Shown: positions 57,618 to 64,000 of the stretch, piece by piece
Position numbering within the stretch: the stretch's first letter is position 1
How the letters are laid out: each line of letters starts with the position of its first letter
Source of the DNA: Ferrimonas lipolytica
GTDB lineage: Bacteria > Pseudomonadota > Gammaproteobacteria > Enterobacterales > Shewanellaceae
Assembly: GCF_012295575.1 (NCBI RefSeq)
Contig: NZ_CP051180.1
Location: 3,968,001-4,032,000 of the forward strand
Length of the DNA stretch: 64,000 bases
Reading direction: 5' to 3'
Program-made: the position numbers and the translations under genes
Notes under the pieces: model-generated
The model's input: the letters and a program-made list of their open reading frames with translations, nothing else
What the model was told of the DNA's origin: nothing
Database searches by the model: none

Positions 57618-59675
57618 TTAGAAGCGGTAGGTTACGCCGACTTCGAAGTTACGACCTTCGTTCGCTTGACCGTCGCCTTCGTAGTAGTTCTCGTCAAACA
57701 AGTTGTTGACGTTGGCAAACGCAGTTAGCTGGTTATTGAAGAAGTCTTTACGAATGCCGCCATTAACGGTAAACACGTTCTCTTCCCACAGGGTATCTTC
57801 GCCATCCCAGTAGATCATGAACTCGTCTTTGTAGTTCATGCGTAGGTTGGCGCTAATGCCGGTGTACTGCTCATCCCAGATCAAGATGGCGGTAAACTCG
57901 TTCTTTGGCAGATCGCGCAGGTGCTCGGTTTCGGCATCGTCGGACTTGTCGCGAGCGTGGGTGTAGGTGTGATCCAAGCTGTAACGCAAGGTATCGGTGA
58001 TGTTACCGGTGAAGGTCAGTTCGGTACCGTAGTATTCCGCTTTACCAATGTTTACTGGGCGCTCATCGGCACAGTAACCATCGTCTTCATACAGAGCACA
58101 TAGCTCACCAATGCGGTCGTCAACATCATGGTAGAAGGCATTGACGTTAACGTTGTTTAACCAACCTTGAGCGAAGTCTTTTTCCCAACCAGCGGCGTAG
58201 CTCAAGCTGCGTTCTGGATCCAGTTCGTACAGCTTACCGTCGTCGGCTTTCATGTCGTCGAAGGTCGCAAAGCGAGTTTTCTGGGCAACCGAGCCAAATA
58301 CGCGGCTGCCATCATTCAAGGCGTAGCTTAAACCAACCATTGGATCAAAGGTATCGGACTCGTCGCCTTTGCCTTCACCTAGTACATCACCAGCAGAGGT
58401 ACCTTGGAAGTCGTTGATCGTTTGCTGGTGCCATGCGATGCCAGCAACTGCAGTTAGGTTGCCAAACTGCATGGTGTCTTCAGCGGCAAGGCTGAAGGTT
58501 TCCAATGAGGAGCGCTCTGTCGGCTCGGAGAAATCAGGATCAATCGCGGAAATGGTTTTTTGCTTGTGAACGTCTTCTTTATAGTTGAAAGACAGGCTCA
58601 AGTTGTTCCAGTTGTTTACTTTAATATCGCCAAACAGTGCGCCACCAACGGTGTAATCGTCGTAGGTGCTGTCACCCAGCTTGACGCTTTTCTCCGCAGA
58701 GTCGTAAAACTCCATGTTGTCGGTGTGGGTGTGGTAATACGCTAACGCACGCATGGTTAGAGTGTCAGTGAACTTGTGGCTGGCGTTGATATCGATGCCG
58801 CGATCTTGATACTCAGATACATCAGAGAAGGTCGAGTAGGAGTACATTACCTTGTTGTAGCTGTCGTGGAACGGCAGGCCACGCTCGGTGTCGTAGCTGT
58901 AGATGCTGGCGTAAATCTCGCTGGTATTATTGGCATAGCCAGCGCGCAGACGACCGTTCAGCGATTCGGAGTCGGAGTTGATGCGCTTGCCACCATCTTC
59001 TACTTCCATGTACTTTGGCAGATCGCCCACTTTGTCTTTAATGTACGACTCAATTGGCTCGTAATCGTCAGAGAGGGAGTAAGCGTCGCGCTCGGTACGA
59101 TCGATGGTAGCAAATACGGTAAAGCCATTCTTACCGTAACTTAATGAGGCGGACTCGTGGTTTTGGCCGTATTCACCAACGCTAGCGGTGATCTCACCAG
59201 AAAGACCTTCGCTGCCTTTTTGGGTAATGATGTTAACCACACCGCCCATACCATTGGGGCCATACAGTACTGAAGATGCGCCTTTGGTTACTTCAACCTT
59301 AGCGATGATTGCCGCAGGGATCTGGTTTAGATCAAGCTGACCATACTTAGTCTCATAATATGGAACACCATCCAACAGGATTAGGATCTTATCTTGTTCA
59401 AAACCCTGCATGGTTAGGAACTTTTCGCCCTTGTTCGACTGGGCAATGTGAACGCCTGGTACGTATTCCAACGCATCGGCTGCGGTTTTTGCACCAACCA
59501 ACTCAATGGTTTCTGCGGTCAGAACATTATTGATGGCAATGTCGCGCACACCGGTGGTTTCTGATACGACGATCTCTCCAAGCGAGAACACTTCCTTGTC
59601 TTCAGCCATGGCGGCTGAAGCTGCTAATGACGCTGATACCACTAGGGCCAGCTGAGAAATACGTAAACCGTTCAC
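57618..59675 (-). CDS. TonB-dependent outer-membrane receptor
   Basis: A 685-residue receptor with a signal peptide (ending AAMAED), a TonB-box-like EIVVSE at about residues 33-38, a plug domain (about 45-150, with ILILLDGVPYYETKYGQLDLNQIPAAII and YGPNGMGGVVNIIT) and a 22-strand barrel ending in VTYRF. It heads the uptake operon. The length and plug are of the BtuB/FepA/haem type; no FRAP/NPNL haem-receptor motif is seen. A candidate Fur box lies about 120 bp upstream. Confidence 0.93.
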   Translation of the reverse strand: MNGLRISQLALVVSASLAASAAMAEDKEVFSLGEIVVSETTGVRDIAINNVLTAETIELVGAKTAADALEYVPGVHIAQSNKGEKFLTMQGFEQDKILILLDGVPYYETKYGQLDLNQIPAAIIAKVEVTKGASSVLYGPNGMGGVVNIITQKGSEGLSGEITASVGEYGQNHESASLSYGKNGFTVFATIDRTERDAYSLSDDYEPIESYIKDKVGDLPKYMEVEDGGKRINSDSESLNGRLRAGYANNTSEIYASIYSYDTERGLPFHDSYNKVMYSYSTFSDVSEYQDRGIDINASHKFTDTLTMRALAYYHTHTDNMEFYDSAEKSVKLGDSTYDDYTVGGALFGDIKVNNWNNLSLSFNYKEDVHKQKTISAIDPDFSEPTERSSLETFSLAAEDTMQFGNLTAVAGIAWHQQTINDFQGTSAGDVLGEGKGDESDTFDPMVGLSYALNDGSRVFGSVAQKTRFATFDDMKADDGKLYELDPERSLSYAAGWEKDFAQGWLNNVNVNAFYHDVDDRIGELCALYEDDGYCADERPVNIGKAEYYGTELTFTGNITDTLRYSLDHTYTHARDKSDDAETEHLRDLPKNEFTAILIWDEQYTGISANLRMNYKDEFMIYWDGEDTLWEENVFTVNGGIRKDFFNNQLTAFANVNNLFDENYYEGDGQANEGRNFEVGVTYRF

Positions 59676-59795
59676 TGTTATCTCCTGCTCAGTGTGATGG
59701 TCGCAAATAGTCCGACCATTTAATGGCGACGCATGCTAGCAAAAGGCCTTAATCAATTAAGGGCTAATAGTTGTTTTTAAGTCTTTGATCACGAA

Positions 59796-59814
59796 TATAA
59801 TGACAATAAATGCC
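59796..59814 (-). promoter_or_regulatory. candidate Fur box upstream of TonB-dependent receptor
   Basis: TATAATGACAATAAATGCC matches 13 of 19 positions of the GATAATGATAATCATTATC consensus by my count. It lies 121-139 bp upstream of the receptor start. Confidence 0.35.
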
Positions 59815-59891
59815 CATTGATATGTTCATTTTGTAGTTATTGGTCAATATGTCTCACTGTTGGTGGTGGTTGAGTGAGTCAGCCTCACGTG

Positions 59892-59990
59892 GGTCAAATT
59901 GACGCAATGAGTGAATCTAAAGACTGTAATTGCTAGGGCATTGGCGAGCAGGATCACAGCTTGTGATGGTTCAATTTGGTCAGTTTGACC
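59892..59990. promoter_or_regulatory. two related palindromes upstream of the receptor operon
   Basis: GGTCAAATTGACG (59892-59904) and GGTCAGTTTGACC (59978-59990) share the form GGTCA-N3-TGACC; centres are 86 bp apart. The regulator is not identified. Confidence 0.35.
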
Positions 59991-60432
59991 CTATTGGCAG
60001 GTAAATGATTAGCTTTGCGAATGCGGTTGTTGACTCAACAGTGGCATAACGTCAGAACGAACCAAGGGGGAGGGGCTATAGAAGCGCTAAAGTGGTCGCC
60101 GCTTTGTTGCTGCTGGAAGTTGGGACGATTTGTTTACTGTGTACAGTCACTATTACATTAGTTGGGGTTTTTGAGGCTAAGTCCAGCAATGGGTACTAAC
60201 CATATGGATTAGTGAACGTCGCACTCAGTTATCGGAAGTGGTAAAGCGTGCCACGCACCAGAGAGCATTGTAAAAACCATGCATATGTTTACTTGCTTTT
60301 GTAGAAGAAAAATATTTCTTCGTTATTTACCTCCAAATTACTTGTTGGCCGTAAATTCGACGGGGAGAGTATCGAATAATAATGCGATTATAATTTTGTT
60401 GAACAAGATACGATTTTACATAGATATACTTA

Positions 60433-60448
60433 CAACCTAATTAGGTTG
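60433..60448. promoter_or_regulatory. 16-bp perfect palindrome upstream of the hexaheme gene
   Basis: CAACCTAATTAGGTTG is fully self-complementary, in AT-rich DNA about 270 bp before the hexaheme start. It is a plausible operator, for example for the TetR protein encoded at the end of this cluster. Confidence 0.35.
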
Positions 60449-60715
60449 GCGGTGAAAATAGACAATATAATATTTAAATAATTCTTTAATAAATCTAACG
60501 AACTCACAGTAGTAATGAACAACTAGCTTTAGTCATTAAAGTTTGTTGGGCTAATATAAATTTACATTTTTGGTTAAAGATTGTCCTGTTTTGTGATTGA
60601 ACCCTTAACGCCTAGGGAAATTTGTAATAAACCTATCATAAATTTTTTCCACGCAATGCATCCGTCGTAACGTCGACATACTCTGCTCTGGCTCGCAGTG
60701 CATTTCAGGAAGCTT

Positions 60716-61210
60716 ATGAAAAACCGTTTACTTATCTCGCTCATTTGTACTTTTACACCTTTGGCTACCCAAGCGATTGAATTTAAAGAAGTCGACAACT
60801 TCTTAAATTGCAATAAGTGCCATATTGAATCAGTGTTACCTGTTGAGCACGTTGCACTCAATCAAAATGATGATTGTGCAAGCTGCCATAATATTGATCA
60901 GCACAATGAGCCGAAACACAATACTTCGCTTAGAGGCAAAATATCGTTAGCCCACTCACACACTCTAAACGGGCTAAGTTGTAATGATTGCCATCAAACC
61001 GAAGGTGATTACCCATCTAATGAACAGTGTTTCGAATGTCACGAAAGTTATCAAAAAATCGCAGAGCAAACTGCCTTTTTAGGGCACATGAACCCTCATG
61101 ATAGCCCGCACTATCAAGACACCCAAACTTGCGATACCTGCCACTACGTGCACGATAAATCAGAAGATCTCTGTCTTGAGTGCCATACCCGTTTCCGTCC
61201 TATTCCATAA
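60716..61210 (+). CDS. periplasmic hexaheme c-type cytochrome
   Basis: A 164-residue protein with a signal peptide (ending TQAIE) and six CxxCH motifs starting at residues 32, 54, 89, 105, 139 and 153. Similar small cytochromes in Shewanella carry four haems and donate electrons to a flavoprotein reductase encoded next to them. The ATG at 60716 has AGGA upstream; one six codons earlier is less likely. The Tat flavoprotein gene starts 17 bp downstream, so the two form an electron-donor and reductase pair. Confidence 0.85.
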   Translation: MKNRLLISLICTFTPLATQAIEFKEVDNFLNCNKCHIESVLPVEHVALNQNDDCASCHNIDQHNEPKHNTSLRGKISLAHSHTLNGLSCNDCHQTEGDYPSNEQCFECHESYQKIAEQTAFLGHMNPHDSPHYQDTQTCDTCHYVHDKSEDLCLECHTRFRPIP

Positions 61211-61227
61211 TTCAAAGGAACCTTAGA

Positions 61228-62733
61228 ATGAGTAATTTACAACAGCGTCGTGATTTTCTAAAACGTGGTATCGCCTTAAGTACCGCGTCTATTACTGGCG
61301 GGACACTATTGTCCTCAAGTGCAACAGCTGCAACGGTGACCGAAGATATAAAATGGGACGAACACTATGATGTCGTTGTGATCGGTAGTGGTTTAGCTGG
61401 TTTATCTGCTGCTTATGCTGCTTCTGAGAATAAGGCCTCGGTAGTGGTATTTGAAAAAATGAAAACAATCGGAGGCAACTCCGCTATTAACGCCGGAAGT
61501 GTGGCAGTTGCTGGTAGTGACTATCAAAAAGAAAAAGGTATTAAAGATTCACCAGAGCTCCTCTATCAAGATATGCTCAAGGCTGGCCGTAACCTAAACC
61601 ACCCCGAACTAACAAAACACGTATGTGACCATACTTGGCCTTATGTAAAAGAATATTGTATTGATAAGTGGGGAGTGGAATTTACTGGCCAAGTTATTCA
61701 TGTTGGTGGACACTCGGTACCGCGTGTAATGAGTACTCAAAGTGGTTCCAAATTTATTAATGCACAAGTTGATGCTTGTAAGAAAAATGGTGTGGTTGTG
61801 CAAACCCGTACAATGATAGATAAGATTATTAGCGATGAGAATAATAATGTTATCGGTGTTCGGGTTCGTGAAAAATACCGCTTTGGAAAGTCAGAAAGTG
61901 GAAAAGTAAAGCACATTAGAGCCAACAAAGGGGTCGTGTTATCTGGTGGAGGTTTTACTGGTGACCAGCGTTACGTGACTTTGCAGGAACCAACGCTTCA
62001 AGACGCTCGTAACACTGGCCAAAAAGGAGCAACCTCAGAGTTATTGATTGAAGCTCTGAAGGCCGGTTGTAATCCTGTGCATCTGAGTTGGGTACAGCAG
62101 TATCCTTTGAGTTCACCAGATGAAAAGGGTTTCGGTTTTGCTTACGCCTTCAGTTCCCGTGCGGCGTGTGTACACGGTATGTTAGTTCGCCCTGATACCA
62201 GCAAACGTTTTATGAATGAACTTGGGAATAGAAAACAGCGAGCGGATGCCATTATTGCGAGTGGCCACCCTGCAATTGCTATTGCCGACAGTGTTGGATT
62301 TGGAAAAGTATCCCACTCTAAAATCCCAATGGCACTAGAAAACAAATCCTTGAAAAAGTTCGATACGCTGGAGGAATTAGCCAAGGAGTATGATTTAGAT
62401 GTGGCGGTACTAAAGGGTGAAATTGCTCGCTACAACGAATTAGCAAGTACTGGTAAAGACGTAGATTTCAATCGTAAAATGAGCGGTGTCAGCATTGCTA
62501 AAGCGCCATTTTACGCTGCGCGTTGTTACCCTAAAGTGCATCATACTATGGGCGGGGTGCAGATTAACGTTCATGGTGAAGCCATTGGCCTTGATGGTGA
62601 AGTTATCAAGGGGTTGTATGCTGCAGGAGAGATGACCGGCGGTGTACACGGGGCTGTCCGACTTGGTGCTTGCGCCATTGCCGATTGCATTGTGTTTGGG
62701 ATTACCGCAGGTAAGAGTGTCTCTGCTGCGTGA
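61228..62733 (+). CDS. Tat-exported FAD-dependent reductase (flavocytochrome c/fumarate reductase-like)
   Basis: A 501-residue protein with a Tat signal (QQRRDFLKRG, cleavage near SATAA), then an FAD_binding_2 fold: VVVIGSGLAGLSAAYAA, KMKTIGGNSAINAGSVAVAG, and a C-terminal HHTMGGVQIN and GGVHGAVRLGACAIADCIVFG. These align with the fumarate/urocanate/acrylate reductase family: the catalytic Arg region is KRFMNELGNRKQRADA, and His in HHTMGG and Arg in AVRLGA correspond to substrate ligands. The usual NRLGGNA is altered to VRLGACA, so the substrate may differ. The partner is the hexaheme cytochrome upstream. Confidence 0.88.
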   Translation: MSNLQQRRDFLKRGIALSTASITGGTLLSSSATAATVTEDIKWDEHYDVVVIGSGLAGLSAAYAASENKASVVVFEKMKTIGGNSAINAGSVAVAGSDYQKEKGIKDSPELLYQDMLKAGRNLNHPELTKHVCDHTWPYVKEYCIDKWGVEFTGQVIHVGGHSVPRVMSTQSGSKFINAQVDACKKNGVVVQTRTMIDKIISDENNNVIGVRVREKYRFGKSESGKVKHIRANKGVVLSGGGFTGDQRYVTLQEPTLQDARNTGQKGATSELLIEALKAGCNPVHLSWVQQYPLSSPDEKGFGFAYAFSSRAACVHGMLVRPDTSKRFMNELGNRKQRADAIIASGHPAIAIADSVGFGKVSHSKIPMALENKSLKKFDTLEELAKEYDLDVAVLKGEIARYNELASTGKDVDFNRKMSGVSIAKAPFYAARCYPKVHHTMGGVQINVHGEAIGLDGEVIKGLYAAGEMTGGVHGAVRLGACAIADCIVFGITAGKSVSAA

Positions 62734-62765
62734 ACCTGTTAAACAGAACTTAGCTGATTAATTGA

Positions 62766-62797
62766 GTCCCCTGACTGATTCAGGGGGCATTTTTTGC
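62766..62797 (+). terminator. Rho-independent terminator after the flavoprotein gene
   Basis: CCCCTGA and TCAGGGG form a seven-base stem around CTGAT, followed by a tract ending TTTTTTG. Confidence 0.85.
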
Positions 62798-62873
62798 GTT
62801 TTGACACGCAGTATTACATCAGCGTTCTCCGTAAACTCGAGTACAACTAACTGACATAATTTATGGTTTTTTG

Positions 62874-63671
62874 ATGCAATGTCCAAAATCGACTAACGAA
62901 CAGCACGCTTGCACCAAAATTCTAGATGCCGCAGAACAACTGGTGGCCGAATTTGGTATTGTTTCATTTCGTTTTGCCGAAGTTGCCCAGCGTGCCAACT
63001 GCTCTAATTACACCCTTTATAAACATTTCAAATCAAAAGAAGACTTGTTGGTTTGCCTGTTTTTAAGAAACTGTGCGACGACCTCTTTGCATGGGTTTAT
63101 TACGAGCAACCCAGATCTTACCCCCCGTCAATTGGCTGTATGCCACCCAATATTTTCCTTTGTGGCAACACAACGAAGCAAAACATTCAGAAGTTTACGG
63201 TTGGTGTCAGTGAACAGTTTGTGCTGGCAATTAGCGAGCAATGAGAAAGAGACGGCTTTAAGACGCCGAGTCGACTTGTTCTGGAATACTGCACAATTCC
63301 TATATGACAATGCCCAACGCTTTGGTGAGTTAAAACTGCCCGCAAGCGATGTGCATCAGGTTACACAGTCTATAGGCTTCTTTTTGGCTGGAATACTATC
63401 AGCTTATGGCAACAAAGCTATTGGTGCTCACCATCTCGGCGACAGCCGTGATAGATTTTTTCATTTTCTAACGATGCAACTGAATCAATTTGTTTGGGAA
63501 ACCCCCTTTGAAGTAGTTGAGTTGCAACAGGTAGAGCAACGAATTAATAAATTTTTTGATAACAAAATAAGTAATTACAAAAATTGTCCAAATTGTAATA
63601 AATGTAATGAAATAAGTGAATTTCCTTGGCAGGCATCCGTTAATATTCGGCTTCCAACCACGGCTAATTGA
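62874..63671 (+). CDS. TetR-like regulator with a C-terminal cysteine cluster
   Basis: A protein of about 265 residues with an N-terminal TetR helix-turn-helix (ILDAAEQLVAEFGIVSFRFAEVAQRANCSNYTLYKHFKSKEDLL) and an all-helical middle. An unusual tail of about 45 residues contains NCPNCNKCNE, a CxxCxxC cluster that could bind a metal or an Fe-S cluster or respond to redox. The ATG at 62874 directly follows a TTG that is also possible. It is downstream of the reductase terminator with its own promoter and is the likely local regulator of the respiratory pair (inference). Confidence 0.8.
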   Translation: MQCPKSTNEQHACTKILDAAEQLVAEFGIVSFRFAEVAQRANCSNYTLYKHFKSKEDLLVCLFLRNCATTSLHGFITSNPDLTPRQLAVCHPIFSFVATQRSKTFRSLRLVSVNSLCWQLASNEKETALRRRVDLFWNTAQFLYDNAQRFGELKLPASDVHQVTQSIGFFLAGILSAYGNKAIGAHHLGDSRDRFFHFLTMQLNQFVWETPFEVVELQQVEQRINKFFDNKISNYKNCPNCNKCNEISEFPWQASVNIRLPTTAN

Positions 63672-64000
63672 ATCAACGGTAACTCCTATGGTAGTGAACC
63701 GTTGTTGGTTCTAGTGGATAATTACCCTGTTGATAATGAGCCTATTATTAAATCATCAAACAGAGTAATTAAGTAGTTAAATCAATTATGTCAAGTAAGT
63801 AATGCAAATAGCAGCCAGTATATAACTCAGCTTAGTTTATAGCGAAGTTTATAATTGATGGTCACTTCCTAGCGAAATCGTTGCCTGCTGCCATTACTGT
63901 AATGGCCAAGTTAGAGCGGACACATGGTGCTAAATGGCGGAATATACAATTGTATTCCACCTCAATGCGACCAGCATTCCGCACCGAGTTGGGCACGCGT
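63672..64000. other. intergenic region at the right edge
   Basis: AT-rich, with no supported gene. The only clear structure is the palindrome at 63890-63906, GCCATTAC-T-GTAATGGC, with perfect eight-base arms, operator-like. The neighbouring gene lies outside the window. Confidence 0.5.

Larger units (their letters stand above)
59676..60715. other. 1-kb regulatory spacer between divergent receptor and hexaheme cytochrome genes
   Basis: No coding frame is supported. The left part carries a Fur-like site (59796), two GGTCA-N3-TGACC-type palindromes (59892 and 59978) and a hairpin ATCACAGCTTGTGAT (about 59953-59967). The right part, from about 60290, is AT-rich and carries a 16-bp perfect palindrome at 60433. 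The length suggests complex control of both operons. Confidence 0.6.

Overview
The window reads as a chromosomal segment of a gammaproteobacterium of the Alteromonadales, most likely near Shewanella or Ferrimonas. The gene order psd-rsgA-orn-tRNAGly-nnr-tsaE-amiB-mutL-miaA-hfq-hflX-hflK-hflC-yjeT-purA-rnr-rlmB-rpsF-priB-rpsR-rplI is the conserved gammaproteobacterial block known from the 94-95 minute region of Escherichia coli. A motX gene (sodium-driven polar flagellar motor) between purA and rnr, a TtpC-type TonB2 system, a multiheme outer-surface cytochrome and a Tat-exported flavoprotein with a multiheme partner point to marine, metal-respiring Alteromonadales. The genus is inference.

Layout. 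1-243: 5' end of ndh. 244-987: intergenic DNA with a MITE-like element. 988-6199: small conserved proteins and the EF-P modification cluster (epmB, efp, epmA). 6308-9490: a putative zinc uptake operon (His/Cys-rich exported peptide, His-rich outer-membrane barrel, ZnuA-like binding protein, ZnuB-like permease) with no ATPase. 9558-10355: bfd-bfr iron storage. 10535-17445: dehydrogenase, glycerophosphodiesterase, mscM, psd, rsgA, all leftward. 17570-19718: orn, then a tRNA operon in which six identical tRNA-Gly(GCC) genes alternate with nine 80-nt tRNA-like units. 20136-37966: the conserved housekeeping block. 38205-41250: a LysR-type regulator and a nine-heme OmcA/MtrC-like lipoprotein. 41416-44177: fadH and a divergent TetR regulator with a duplicated palindromic operator. 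44561-47785: nitrate-type ABC transporter. 48026-59675: twelve tightly packed leftward genes forming one uptake system. 60716-63671: hexaheme cytochrome, Tat flavoprotein and TetR regulator.

The most unusual system is the twelve-gene operon at 48026-59675. It encodes a TonB-dependent receptor, a BtuF-like binding protein, a FecCD permease, an ABC ATPase fused to a THEP1-like NTPase, two membrane proteins resembling degenerate CcsA and ResB (cytochrome c haem-handling proteins), and then a full TonB2 motor (DUF3450 protein, TtpC, ExbB, ExbD, TonB, TPR protein). It looks like a self-contained outer-membrane-to-cytoplasm importer with a built-in haem or redox step; the substrate is not evident from sequence.

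Two other structures stand out. One is the tRNA-Gly array with its decoy-like units. The other is a dispersed 257-291 bp non-coding element present three times (562, 19736, 44180), with GGCTGTGT/ACACAGCC ends and 8-bp target duplications, one of which lies on a tetR stop codon.
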